NCBI RefSeq assembly: GCF_027486195.1
Contig: NZ_JAIXPP010000073.1
Span: 120,314-184,313 of the forward strand
DNA from: Novosphingobium sp.
GTDB taxonomy: Bacteria; Pseudomonadota; Alphaproteobacteria; Sphingomonadales; Sphingomonadaceae
DNA: 64,000 nt
Direction: 5' to 3'
Shown one piece after another: positions 1 to 10,000 of the stretch (the first letter of the stretch is position 1; every line of letters starts with the position of its first letter). Made by a program: the position numbers and the translations under genes. Under the pieces are notes generated by a model. It was not told the DNA's origin, made no database searches, and was given only the letters and a program-made list of their open reading frames with translations.

Positions 1-1
1 C

Positions 2-607
2 AACGCCACGCAGCACGGTTTCACGACCGAGAGCTTCATGGACGAGCTTGCGCATCTGGCGGGCGCCGATCCGGTGGAATTCCGCCTCAAGCACTTGAAG
101 CCCGGGCGGCATCGGACGGTGCTGGAGGAAGTGGCCAAGCGCAGCGGCTGGGGTTCCCCGCTCGAACCGGGCCGCGCACGCGGTGTGGCGGTGGTCGAAT
201 GCTTCAACACGATCGTCGGCCAGGTGATCGAGGCCTCGCTGGCCGAGGACGGCACACCCAAGGTGCACAAGGCCTTTGCCGTGGTCGATTGCGGCACGGT
301 GGTGAACCCGGTGGCGGCCGAAGGGCAGATCCTTGGCGGGCTGGTGATGGGGCTTTCGTCCGGCATCGGTGAGGCGATCACCGTCGACAAGGGCGCGGTG
401 CAACAGAGCAACTTCAGCGACTATGAAGTGCTCAAGCTGGCCAATGCGCCGACGGTCGACGTGCACTTCATCAGCAGCGGCGCGGAAATGGGCGGGATCG
501 GCGAGCCGGGCCTGCCACCCGCAACGCCAGCGCTGGCCAACGCGCTGTTTGCGCTGACGGGCAAGCGCGTGCGCAGTCTGCCGATCAGGGATCAGGCGAA
601 GGCTTGA
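2..607 (+). CDS. Xanthine dehydrogenase-family molybdopterin-binding subunit, C-terminal fragment
   Basis: The gene begins before the window; the visible frame is open from base 2 and ends at TGA 605-607, giving about 201 residues of C-terminus. It resembles the large molybdenum subunit of isoquinoline 1-oxidoreductase/aldehyde oxidase-type enzymes (CoxL/XDH family). Family signs are an ESFMDELAH segment near the visible start, the stretch VVDCGTVVNPVAAEGQ, and GIGEPGLPPATPALANA near the end, where the conserved Glu of GEP is the expected catalytic base. These enzymes oxidise N-heterocycles or aldehydes using molybdopterin cytosine dinucleotide and pass electrons to a 2Fe-2S subunit. That partner would lie upstream, outside the window. 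The substrate cannot be told from this fragment. Confidence 0.85.
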   Translation, partial: NATQHGFTTESFMDELAHLAGADPVEFRLKHLKPGRHRTVLEEVAKRSGWGSPLEPGRARGVAVVECFNTIVGQVIEASLAEDGTPKVHKAFAVVDCGTVVNPVAAEGQILGGLVMGLSSGIGEAITVDKGAVQQSNFSDYEVLKLANAPTVDVHFISSGAEMGGIGEPGLPPATPALANALFALTGKRVRSLPIRDQAKA

Positions 608-660
608 GGGGACGGTTAGCGGGACCCCGGCGCAAGTCCGGGTGTGCCGCTCCCTCCGTT

Positions 661-742
661 CGTCATTCCCGCGAAGGCGGGAATCCAGGGCGGTTGGCGC
701 TATGGTATGCCGCTCTGGATTCCCGCCTTCGCGGGAATGACG
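661..742. repeat. Paired-hairpin intergenic repeat, type A copy 1
   Basis: Two 28-base arms (661-688 and 715-742) are perfect reverse complements, beginning CGTCATTCCCGCGAAGGCGG. Each arm also folds on itself (CCCGC-GAAG-GCGGG). The element fills the gap between the convergent oxidoreductase and GH2 genes and may end transcription from both sides. The left arm recurs exactly at 13793 and a variant recurs at 37396. Confidence 0.9.
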
Positions 743-761
743 AGGGTGGGGAGGTTGTCCC

Positions 762-3700
762 TCACGGCGCGATTTTCACCTTGCGATCGGGCGTGTTCCA
801 GCCTCGGATCGCAATGCTGGCGGGCTTGGCGCTGGCTGGCACCCGCACTGTGATCATGCGTGCTTCGCCGGGCATCAGCGAAACGTAGTTGTCCTCGAAA
901 TAGGCGGGCAGAACGCGCGCCCCGGACTTGTCGAGGACGGTGAGCTTGATCGCGAGCGCGGGGGTCTTGCCGGTGTTGGCGAGGGTGAGCATCAGCGGTC
1001 GGTCGGCGCCTTGCTGCTGGCCCGACTGCGCTTTCATGCTGATGGCGGCAGCGGGCATTGAGCCGAGTTCGCGATAGGCGGACGGATCGCGCCCCCGCCA
1101 GTAGAGGTTGCGGCTGAGGACGGCGCCCTTCGCATCGATCAGTTCGAGCGCGACGAGGACCATGCCGCCCTTGTCCATCAGCGGGGCAAGATCGACCGTG
1201 CCTGCGGGTGTGGCGGCGTTGGCGGGCGCCGCAAGTGTCTGCTCTTTCTGCAGCAAGGTGCGGCCCGCTAGATCGGTGACGCGCACTTTGGCAGTGAGGT
1301 CCGGCAGATCGCCTCGCGTGGTATTGATCACCATGAGCTGGTTGTCCGGCAGATTGATCTGCACATGCACCGGCTCGGCCCCGGCGCGGGCGCCGTAGTA
1401 AGCAGCGTGGGTGTCCATATCTGAGCTGTAGAGCTGCCAGGCGTTTGACGGCCACGAGGGGTGCGTCATCCAGAACAGGCGGCCGGAGTTCTTCGTCCAG
1501 AGGTGGCCGACGAAGCCCTCCATCATCGCCTTGTGCGTTTCGAGGTTCATCATCTGCGCCTTGCGCTCGAAGTCGGCGAGGCTGGTTGCTGGGCCGAACA
1601 TCTGGGCCAGCGTATCCATGAACGTGCGCGTGTCGCCGTTCCCGCTGAAGTGCCAGTCGTGGTAGGCCATCGTATCGCCGAGCGGCCAGCGGTCGGCGGC
1701 AGGGACGCTGGCCTCGATCGCTTCGCGCGTGGCGAGCGACGGCGTGCCGGTCTCGACCGAGAAGCCTGAGGCGAGATCGGTGAAATAGCCTTGGGGCGGG
1801 CGGTAATTGTAGGGGCCGGAGCCCTGCAGGTTCACGACGTTGGACGAGCCGGTGTACCAGCGCGTGCCATCGAGCTTCGTGACCAGCGCATCGAGGCCTT
1901 CGTTGAGCGCGGGGTAGGGCACGCCCTCGTTGCGGCCGAACCAGACCACGATGCTCGGGTGATTGCGATAGCGCGCGATGGTGTCTGCCGCGTTGGCGAG
2001 GAAGAGCTGGGGGTCCTCGGGCTCGATCTGGAAATCCTGCGTGGACTGCCAGAAGTCGTTGAGGATCATCATGCCGTTCTCGTCGGCTAGGTCGTAGAAC
2101 GCAGGCTCGGTGTTGTTGCCCATCCAGTTGCGGATCACGTTCATGTGGGCCTCCCGCTCAAGACGGAAATAGGGTTCGAGTTCGGCGCGGCCGAAGCGCT
2201 TCATCGCATCGTCCATGCCCCAGCTGCCACCGCGCACGGCGATGCGGACGCCGTTGACGCGCAAGGTGAGGTGCGGGAGCGCGATGGAGGGCGGGACGGG
2301 GCGGACTGCGGGGGACTTTTCCCCCGCTGGCGTCAGGCTTTGCGCCCAGCCTAGCGGGGTTTGCTTGATGGCGGCGTGACGGACGTCGATCAGCGGGAGT
2401 TCGCCGGGTTTGGCATCGGTGGGATCGACTTCGACGCGGTTCAGGCGGCCATCGCTGCCGAACAGCGAGAGTTCGTAGCTGATTTCGCGGATGCCGAAGC
2501 GAAGGGTTCGGGTGTCTGACGGCGCGCTGTTGGCGGCGGCGCTGATGGACAGACTGTAGAGTGCGGGATCGCCGTAGCCGTTGGGCCACCACAGGCGCGG
2601 GTTCGCGATGTGAAGTGCGGGGTCGGTCCGGGGCGAGAAGGTGACGGTGGTTTCGCCGGGGGCGGCGGTGAGCGCGCGAGTGAGAGTGATCTCGCCGATT
2701 TTGGCGGTGACGGTGAGCGGGACGGACTGGCTGGCCGTGTTGGTGAGGGGCACCGTGATCGTGATGTCTGCGCTATCGGTGCGCGGCAAGGGCAGGTCGG
2801 TGATGACATGGGGATCGCCGAGGCGCACCGGGCCGGTGGCTTCCAGCGTGACGCCCTGCCAGAGGCCGGTGTTGCGATCGCGGATGCCAGGGATCCAGTC
2901 CCAGCCTTCGGTGGCGACAAACGTCGGCCCGTCGATGGCGAGCTGGCCACCGTTTTCACCGACGCCGCCTTTGACGGACTGTTCATGCGGAATGCCGGGG
3001 TGCGGCGGGGGGCTGACGCGCACTGCGACGACGTTTTCGCCTACTGCGGGCGTGAAGGTAAAACGGCCGCGGGAGAACGCGCCTTTGGTTGAGCCTTGCC
3101 GCGCGCCGTTGATCCAGACTTCCGCGGCGTAGTTGATGCCGTCGAAGCGCAGGGCGAGGGCCTTGCCAGCGGCTTCCGCAGGGACCGTGAAGCTGGTGCG
3201 ATACCAGTAGTCCTGCCGGGCGAGGCTTTCGGGAATCGCGAGGTTGTTGAGGCCGTAATAGGGGTCAGGATAGATCCCGCGGTCGACCATGGTGGCGAGA
3301 ACAGTGCCGGGGACGCGGGCGGCGAGCCAATTGGCGGTATCGACGCCTTGGCGGGACAGGGCGGCACCGTCAGCCGGGCCGAGATCGGGGGCGGGGATCA
3401 GTTTCCAGCCATTGACCTGCCACTGGCTTGGGGCGGTGGGGGCGAGTGCGGGCAGGGGTGTGATGGGCACGGCGCGCGGGGCGCCGGGCGGCGTCTTGGC
3501 ATGTGGGAGCAGCCAGGGGTCCTGCTGCTCGGTGAGGCCGATATTGGCCTTGCGCTGGAACGGCCAGCCGACCCCGACATCGCGGAACTGGATGGTGGCG
3601 AAATCCGGACGGGCGGCGAAAAGCGCGGCGGGATCGCCGAGCGCGTCATCGATTTGCGCGGCGGCGAGTGCTCCGGCGAAGTGCGGCTTGCCGGGCAGCG

Positions 3701-4163
3701 GCGGGGCAATGGCGATGCGGGGATCGGCGGCGGGGCTGGCGGCGGTTTGCTGGCCAGCGGGTTTGCCGTCGATGAAGAGGCGTGCCGTCTTGCCGTCATA
3801 AGTGGCAGTGAGCTGGCTCCAGCGTCCAGCGGGGAGGGGGGCGGCGGCGGCCAGCAGGGTTTGGTCCAGCCGCAGGGCCGGGCGGCCATCGACGAGGACG
3901 AGGGCGCGGCGGCCCTGCTCGATCAGGGTGACTTCGCCGGGCTGGATGCGGCTGGGCTGAACCCATGCGGACAGCGTGAAGGCGGCGCCCGCTGCGAGGA
4001 TCGGGCTGGCAGCGGGGAGTTCGCGCTCGATCCCGATGCCGCCTTCGAGGATGCGGACATTGTAGGGGCCGCCGTTGTCAGGCACTTCGGCGCAGAGCGG
4101 CGTTGCGTTGAGGACGCTCGCTGCAAGGAGGAGCGGCGCCAGATGGCGCTGGGATCTCGGCAT
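762..4163 (-). CDS. Secreted GH2 exo-beta-glycosidase with N-terminal LamG-like domain
   Basis: A 1133-residue protein with a signal peptide (about 1-25). A concanavalin/LamG-like domain follows (about 35-190), then a GH2 jelly-roll sugar-binding domain (about 250-445), immunoglobulin-like domain, TIM barrel (about 630-900) and C-terminal beta domains. The acid/base Glu is probably E746 in WFGRNEG and the nucleophile E804 in SVETGTPS. The layout is that of the exo-beta-D-glucosaminidase/mannosidase branch of GH2 (CsxA-like), so release of a terminal beta-linked sugar in the periplasm or outside the cell is expected. The exact sugar is not predictable. It starts at ATG 4163 and lies downstream of the GH3 gene on the same strand, about 100 bases away, so the two may be co-regulated. 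The LamG domain at the N-terminus is an uncommon addition for GH2. Confidence 0.9.
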   Translation of the reverse strand: MPRSQRHLAPLLLAASVLNATPLCAEVPDNGGPYNVRILEGGIGIERELPAASPILAAGAAFTLSAWVQPSRIQPGEVTLIEQGRRALVLVDGRPALRLDQTLLAAAAPLPAGRWSQLTATYDGKTARLFIDGKPAGQQTAASPAADPRIAIAPPLPGKPHFAGALAAAQIDDALGDPAALFAARPDFATIQFRDVGVGWPFQRKANIGLTEQQDPWLLPHAKTPPGAPRAVPITPLPALAPTAPSQWQVNGWKLIPAPDLGPADGAALSRQGVDTANWLAARVPGTVLATMVDRGIYPDPYYGLNNLAIPESLARQDYWYRTSFTVPAEAAGKALALRFDGINYAAEVWINGARQGSTKGAFSRGRFTFTPAVGENVVAVRVSPPPHPGIPHEQSVKGGVGENGGQLAIDGPTFVATEGWDWIPGIRDRNTGLWQGVTLEATGPVRLGDPHVITDLPLPRTDSADITITVPLTNTASQSVPLTVTAKIGEITLTRALTAAPGETTVTFSPRTDPALHIANPRLWWPNGYGDPALYSLSISAAANSAPSDTRTLRFGIREISYELSLFGSDGRLNRVEVDPTDAKPGELPLIDVRHAAIKQTPLGWAQSLTPAGEKSPAVRPVPPSIALPHLTLRVNGVRIAVRGGSWGMDDAMKRFGRAELEPYFRLEREAHMNVIRNWMGNNTEPAFYDLADENGMMILNDFWQSTQDFQIEPEDPQLFLANAADTIARYRNHPSIVVWFGRNEGVPYPALNEGLDALVTKLDGTRWYTGSSNVVNLQGSGPYNYRPPQGYFTDLASGFSVETGTPSLATREAIEASVPAADRWPLGDTMAYHDWHFSGNGDTRTFMDTLAQMFGPATSLADFERKAQMMNLETHKAMMEGFVGHLWTKNSGRLFWMTHPSWPSNAWQLYSSDMDTHAAYYGARAGAEPVHVQINLPDNQLMVINTTRGDLPDLTAKVRVTDLAGRTLLQKEQTLAAPANAATPAGTVDLAPLMDKGGMVLVALELIDAKGAVLSRNLYWRGRDPSAYRELGSMPAAAISMKAQSGQQQGADRPLMLTLANTGKTPALAIKLTVLDKSGARVLPAYFEDNYVSLMPGEARMITVRVPASAKPASIAIRGWNTPDRKVKIAP

Positions 4164-4246
4164 GGTATGTCTCTCTCCCCGTACCCGAGCGTTCTTGCCC
4201 GGACATCTGACAACGCAATCAATTTAGCACGTCATCCATAAATTAA

Positions 4247-4265
4247 AATGCATAATAGATGCATT
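4247..4265. promoter_or_regulatory. AT-rich inverted repeat AATGCAT-N5-ATGCATT
   Basis: A perfect 7-base inverted repeat overlaps the stop codon of the GH3 gene and lies about 85 bases upstream of the GH2 start. It sits in an A/T-rich island (about 4220-4270) that stands out in this GC-rich sequence. It could be an operator for the GH2 gene or a weak 3' hairpin of the GH3 message. Its position cannot separate the two. Confidence 0.4.
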
Positions 4266-6804
4266 ATTTAGGCACCGACTTGCACCCGGCGAGGATATCG
4301 CCCTTCGTGCCCAGCGTCACGCTGGCAAGACCGAACGAGAGCGAGCCGCGCGTGGTGAGTACGAGGGGGCTTGAGACGGTCTGGCTCGCCGATCCCGCCG
4401 GAAGCAGGCACTTCAGCGGGACGGCGAAGGTCTGCCATGTGCCGAGGGGCATGGCGGCGAGTTCGGGCAGCGCCACCGGCGCACCGCAGGGGCCGCTGGC
4501 GCAATGCGCGGACAGGGTGACCGGCGCGCCGGGCCGGGCATCGAGCCGCAGGTTGATCAGCAGCAGGACATCTCCGTTGGTTTCTCGCGCAAGATCCTGC
4601 GGCGTGGCGGCTTCGAGCGCGATGGTGGCGGGCTGCGACCCGGCGGCGAGCGTGATGCGGCGTGCGCCTTCCTGCACATCCTTGTCGATTGCGGTGATGG
4701 TCAGGCGGCCTCCCGGCGTGGCGGCGGGGACCGGGCCGACGGTGTGCGGCGCGGCGGCGGGATCGGTCAGCACTAGCGACCAGCCGGGCGCGGCCTGACC
4801 GCGCTGGAGAAAGACGCCGGGCAGAGCTTCCGGCGCGACGCCGGGATCTTCGGGCAAGGCCGTCCATGGTGCGGGTCCGCCGGCCATCGACAGGCCGTAG
4901 CCATAGGCGAAGAGCGGATCATCGCCGGTGCGCGCGGTGCGCGGCCATGCGGTGGGGAGGCGGCCGGTGAAGTCCGCGCCATCCTTTGCATAGAGCACAT
5001 CGGCGACGCCGCCGCCTTCCGATCCCGGCAACCAGGCGACGACGAAGGCATCGGCGGCGTTAAGTTCCGGGTTCACGAACAAGGGCCTGCCGGTGAGCAT
5101 GACCGCGACGACGGGGATGCCTTGCGCTTTCAGAGCCTTCATCGTGGCGAGTGGGCCGGTGAGATCGCTGCGCAGCTGGAGCGAGCGGATATCGCCCTGA
5201 AACTCGGCATAGGGCGTTTCGCCGAAGACCACGATGGCGGCATCGGGCTTTTGGGTGAAGCGGCCATCGGGCGCGAGCTGCGCGCTGCCGCCGGAAGCTT
5301 CGGCCGCCGCCTTGAGGCCCTCCCACAGCGTCGTCGCGCCGGGGAACTGGTCGCGCGTCAGGCCGGTGCCCTGCCAGGTGATCGTCCAGCCGCCGGACTG
5401 GCGCGCAACATCATCTGCACCATCGCCCGCGACAAGCAGACGCGCGCCATGCTTCAGCGGAAGGACGCCGGTGTTCTTGAGCAGGACCAGCGACTTGCGC
5501 ACGGCTTCGCGGGCGATGGCGCGGTGCTCGGCGCTGCCGAGGAGGTTCCACTGGCCCGCCAAAGGCCGAGTGGAAGGCGCCCCCATCTCAAACAGGCCGA
5601 GGCGCAGTTTGACGCGCAGGATGCGGCTGACGGCGTCGTCCAGCCGGGCCATCGGCACAGTGCCGTCCTGGACCTGTTTCAGCAGGCTGCCATAGAGCGG
5701 CTTCCAGCTATCGGGCGCCATGTACATGTCGACCCCGGCGAGGAGTGCCTGCGGGCAGCTTGCATTGGTGCAGCCGGGGATCTGGCCGTGCGCGTTCCAA
5801 TCGGTGACGACGAAGCCGCCGAAGCCGAGGCGGTCCTTGAGCACATCGGTGACGAGGCCCTTGTTGCCGGCGATCTTGACCCCGTTCCAGCTGGAGAAGC
5901 TGGTCATCACCGTTGCGACGCCGTTTTCGATCGCTGGAAGATAGGGCGCGCCATGGACGAGGCGAAGGGTGGTCTCGTCGATCTGCGCATCGCCCTGATC
6001 GTGGCCGTCCTTCGTCGCGCCATCGGCTAGGAAGTGCTTGGTGCTGGCGATGACGTGGGGGCCTGCGAGCACGCGGCCTGTCGTCGGCGGGCCCTGCAAG
6101 CCGCGCACCATCCGGCCGACATAGCTGGCGACGAGCGCGGGATCGGACGAATAGCCTTCGTAGGCGCGGCCCCAGCGCCAATCCTGCGGCACGGTGACGG
6201 TGGGGGCGAAGGTCCATTCCTGCCCGGTGACGCGGATTTCGGCGGCGGTGGCGGCGCCGATCTTCTCGATCAGATCGGGATCGCGCATCGCGCCCAGGCC
6301 GACATTGTGGGGGAACAGCGTGGCGCCAATGATGTTGGAATGGCCGTGGACAGCATCGGTGCCCCAGATCACGGGAATCGCCGGGCAGCCGGGGCGGCCG
6401 CGAATCGAGGCGGCGTAGAACTTGTCAGCGAACTTCAGCCATTCCGAGGCGGGCGCGAGGTCGTTGCCGCCCGGCCCCGAATTGCCGCCATTGAGCACCG
6501 AGCCGAGATTGTAGCGCGCCACGTCCTCCGGCGTGAGGCTCGCGATATCGCCCTGGATCACTTGCCCGACTTTGCAGGCGGCATCCATCTGCTTGAGAAG
6601 CGACGCGATTTTCAGCTCGTCCGCGTCCGTGACGACCTTGGGCCAGGCGATTCGCGGCCATTGCTCCGGATGGACGCTGGCGGCCGAGTCGCTCGCGGCA
6701 ACGGAGGGCGCTGCAAGGAGTGCGGCCGGCGTGAGACAGGCCGCGATGGCTACCGCCCAGGCTGTCGCTGCAATGTGGCCGTTCCGGTGCGAAATCCGCT
6801 TCAT
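4264..6804 (-). CDS. Secreted GH3 beta-glucosidase / exo-beta-glucan glucohydrolase with C-terminal carbohydrate-binding domain
   Basis: This protein has 846 residues from ATG 6804, chosen because GGAGAGGAAAG lies about 8 bases before it; the frame stays open further upstream without a better site. A signal peptide covers about residues 1-32. The GH3 TIM barrel holds the KHF(L)AD motif near 256 and nucleophile D335 in FVVTDWNAHG. The (alpha/beta)6 domain follows. The last roughly 170 residues form a beta-sandwich like that of marine and xanthomonad ExoP-type glucan glucohydrolases. The reaction is release of glucose from the non-reducing end of beta-glucans, cello-oligosaccharides or aryl glucosides in the periplasm. 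The gene is divergent from the TonB receptor at 7040, which is the usual arrangement for a sugar-uptake locus. Confidence 0.92.
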   Translation of the reverse strand: MKRISHRNGHIAATAWAVAIAACLTPAALLAAPSVAASDSAASVHPEQWPRIAWPKVVTDADELKIASLLKQMDAACKVGQVIQGDIASLTPEDVARYNLGSVLNGGNSGPGGNDLAPASEWLKFADKFYAASIRGRPGCPAIPVIWGTDAVHGHSNIIGATLFPHNVGLGAMRDPDLIEKIGAATAAEIRVTGQEWTFAPTVTVPQDWRWGRAYEGYSSDPALVASYVGRMVRGLQGPPTTGRVLAGPHVIASTKHFLADGATKDGHDQGDAQIDETTLRLVHGAPYLPAIENGVATVMTSFSSWNGVKIAGNKGLVTDVLKDRLGFGGFVVTDWNAHGQIPGCTNASCPQALLAGVDMYMAPDSWKPLYGSLLKQVQDGTVPMARLDDAVSRILRVKLRLGLFEMGAPSTRPLAGQWNLLGSAEHRAIAREAVRKSLVLLKNTGVLPLKHGARLLVAGDGADDVARQSGGWTITWQGTGLTRDQFPGATTLWEGLKAAAEASGGSAQLAPDGRFTQKPDAAIVVFGETPYAEFQGDIRSLQLRSDLTGPLATMKALKAQGIPVVAVMLTGRPLFVNPELNAADAFVVAWLPGSEGGGVADVLYAKDGADFTGRLPTAWPRTARTGDDPLFAYGYGLSMAGGPAPWTALPEDPGVAPEALPGVFLQRGQAAPGWSLVLTDPAAAPHTVGPVPAATPGGRLTITAIDKDVQEGARRITLAAGSQPATIALEAATPQDLARETNGDVLLLINLRLDARPGAPVTLSAHCASGPCGAPVALPELAAMPLGTWQTFAVPLKCLLPAGSASQTVSSPLVLTTRGSLSFGLASVTLGTKGDILAGCKSVPK

Positions 6805-6864
6805 TCCTTGGCTTTCCTCTCCGTTGCCCGGGTCTCGTGAACCTTCTCGGGGCAATATAATAAT

Positions 6865-6884
6865 ACATTATGATGACGTAATGT
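6865..6884. promoter_or_regulatory. Inverted repeat ACATTA-N8-TAATGT in the divergent spacer
   Basis: A perfect 6-base inverted repeat lies in the 235-base spacer between the GH3 start (6804) and the TonB receptor start (7040). It is inside the only A/T-rich part of that spacer, where promoters for both directions are expected. No regulator can be assigned from sequence alone. Confidence 0.35.
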
Positions 6885-6887
6885 GAA

Positions 6888-6901
6888 TGACAACGTTGAC
6901 A
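6888..6901. promoter_or_regulatory. Candidate LacI-family operator TGACAACGTTGACA
   Basis: CAACGTTG is a perfect palindrome centred on CG, flanked by TGA and ACA, so the 14-mer is symmetric except at one position per half. LacI/GalR operators are typically about 14-20 bases with a central CG. The site lies between the divergent GH3 and TonB receptor genes, and a LacI-family gene is 7 kb away at 13896-14918. A half-site TGACAACG also occurs at about 4208-4215 before the GH2 gene. The link to that regulator is inference. Confidence 0.45.
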
Positions 6902-7039
6902 ATACGGCGAAGATGATCGTATTTCAACCATGCCACACGCCTCCGGCCAAATCCGCACTGCGGGTAGCCGGATAATCAGAAAGGCGGCAGCACCCCGTTC
7001 AAAGCGGGGGCTGCCGCTCAACTTGCAAGGGGAGAGACC

Positions 7040-10000
7040 ATGTCTGATCGCATCGCACGTCCAAGGGCCGTGCTGTCTAAGAAGGGGCTTATGGGCGCCG
7101 CGTCGATCATGGCGCTGCTGGTTGCGGGCAATGCCGCCGCGCAGGCTGCGCAAGGTTCGGGGCCGCAGCAGGCCGATACCGCTGCAGCAGATGAGGGCGC
7201 CGCGCCGATCGTCGTCACCGGCTTCCGCCAGTCGCTGGCCGCTGCGCTTGATGCCAAGCGCAATTCCAACCTCATCATCGAATCGGTGAGCGCCGAGGAC
7301 ATCGGCAAGTTCCCCGACCAGAACATAACCGAATCGCTGCAGCGCTTGCCGGGCATCCAGATCGACCGCGAGAACGGGCAGGGCACCAAGGTGCGCATCC
7401 GCGGCCTCGAGCAGAACCTGACCGTGCTCAACAACGAGCTCTTCGTGACGGGCCAGGAAGTGTTCAAGGTGGGCGAGGGCAACTTCACTCGCACCGACAG
7501 CCTTGAAAGCGTGCCTTCCGAACTGATCGGCGGCGTCGAGGTGTTCAAGTCGCCCAATGCCTCGCTGCTGGAAGGCGGCCTGGGCGGTATCGTCAATCTC
7601 AAGACGCGCAATCCACTCGATCTCAAGAACGGCCTGACCGTGGCGGGCAACGCGCGGCTCAACAAGGCCAATGGCATCGATGGCTGGAAGCCGACCGGCG
7701 CGGTCGTCGCGAGCTACAACTTCAACGACAAGTTCGGCATCATCGTCTCCGGCAGCTACAGCAAGACCAACGGCCACTACGACATTCTGGGCGGCGAGAA
7801 CCGCGGCAACTGGGCCTTCGGCGCGGGCCGCCGCGATACGGCGACGGTGCCGACCAACTACTACGCGCCCGAATACCGCTATGTGACGGACCGCGACCAG
7901 TATCGCACGCGCTGGGGCGTTTCGGTGGGCCTCGCCTATCGCCCGACCGATACGCTGAGCATGGACCTCCAGTACTTCCACTCCGATCTCAAGGTGGACA
8001 CGCGCGAGGGTTCGGTGAAATTCCCGTTCGGTCAGGGCGAATCGCTTGGCCTGCTGCCGGGCTACAAGATCAACAGCAATGGCGTGCTGGAAAGCGGCAC
8101 CATCCGTGCGCAGTCGGCCGAGGCCATCTCGGTGGTGGACGAGTCGAGCATCAAGTCTGACAACCTGCAGTTCGGCACCAAGTTCGACAACGGCTCGAAC
8201 TTCCGTGCCAATGTCGAGGCGACTTACTCGACCGGCAGCCTCTTCCGCGACGTTGCCAACAACGACGTGCGCTTCACCAAGTATACGGTGCGGCAGGGTG
8301 CGGTGGGCGGACCGCTGCAGGACGGCGTGGCGCTCAATAGCGCGGCGCCTGCAACATTCGACTTCACGTACAGCAACGGCGCTTTCCCCAAGTTCGGCAT
8401 CGCGCCGGGCAGCCCGCAGGATCTGTTCAGCAACCCGGCCAATGGCTTCTTCAAGTCGCACTGGGCCTTCGGGGACCGCTCAAAGATCAAGGGGCACTCG
8501 ATCCGCACCGACCTTGCCTGGGATGTCGATCCTTCGGAAAAGGGCAAGATCACGCTGAGCGCGGGCTTCCGCTATGGCCAGCGCACGGTTGATTTCACCT
8601 CGGGCCGCTATCTGGCGGACTATTCAGGCAAGGGCGAGATCGACGCGACCAAGATCCCGCTGGCCGAGCGCGATCCCACCTTCAACTACAACTACACGCC
8701 TTATGGCTACTTCCAGGACGGCGCGATCGGCTACAAGATCTGCGACCTGCCGGAAGCGAACAAGCCCGCCGCCTTCGCCGGGTGCAGCCGCTTCGGCAAT
8801 TCGCCCGCGCTGATCACGCCCTATGACACGTTCACAAGCAATGCGGGCCGGGTCGAGACCTTGGTCAATCCCAACGTGCCGGGCGGCAAGGTGCTGATCC
8901 AGAACCGCGCGCAGATGGTCAATGCGCTCAAGTGGATCCAGAACCTCTATCCGTCCACGCCGTTCAGCTTCTTCGAGGATCCGCTTCAGACCTTCTTCGT
9001 GAAGGAGGAGACCAAGACCGGCTATGTCATGGCCGATATCGGCGGCAAGGATGATAGCTTCCACGTCAACGTTGGCCTGCGCATCGTCAACACCCAGCTG
9101 AAGGTGGACCAGAACCAGGGCACCGCGAACCCGACTTACTGGGGCACCGACAGCTGGAACGGCGTGGTGAAGGACTTCGACACATCGAGTGTTCAGCGGT
9201 CCTACACCGACTTCCTGCCGAGCGTGAACGTGGTGGTCGATGCGGCGCAGGACATCAAGGTGCGTGCCTCGGCAGCTCGCGTGACCTCGCGCCAGCCGCT
9301 GTTCGATCTGGGCCGGGGCTTTGCCACCGACTTCACCCGCGATGCGGCGACCGACAAGTTCCTGTTCACCAGCGGCAGCCGCGGCAACGCCACGCTCGAT
9401 CCGTTCCGGGCCTACCAGTTCGATCTCGGCGTTGAATACTACTTCGGCCGGCAGGGGCTGCTTTCGGCGGGCGTGTTCTGGAAGGAAGTGGACAGCTTCG
9501 TCGTGACGCAGACCGTGCCGGTCTTCGTGAGCGACCAGGCAGGCGGGCGTGTCGGCCCGGTGTCGCAGCCGGTCAACGGCAAGGGCGGCCGGGTCAAGGG
9601 ATTCGAACTGGCGGCACAATATGCCTTCCCGTTCGGCCTTGGCTTCACCGCGAACTACACCTTCTCTGACACGAGCACCGAGTTCAGCAATGACTTCGAG
9701 ACGGGGCTGCCGCTGCCGGGCGTTTCGAAGCACTCGTTCAACGGGCAGGTCTATTTCGAGAAGCACGGGTTCGCGGCGCGCGCCTCCTACTCGTGGCGCT
9801 CGAAATCGTACCTCGGCAATTTCGGCTTCGGTGATGGCGGCGTGACGCGCACGCTGGGCATCTACCAGAAGCCCTATGGCCAGCTCGACGGGCAGATTTC
9901 CTATCAGGTGACGCCGAACTTCAACGTGTTCCTCGAAGGCATCAACCTGAACAAGGAAAACACCAAGACCTACCTGCAGTTCCCCGAGCTGCCGTTCCGG

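Noticed and set aside
644..888. Short plus-strand frames across 644-888
   Set aside because: They run through the paired-hairpin repeat and the antisense of the GH2 gene end. Similar peptides appear wherever the repeat occurs.
3096..4241. Plus-strand frame of about 380 codons opposite the GH2 gene
   Set aside because: It is antisense to a clear secreted GH2 enzyme, Gly/Ala/Glu-rich, and matches no family.
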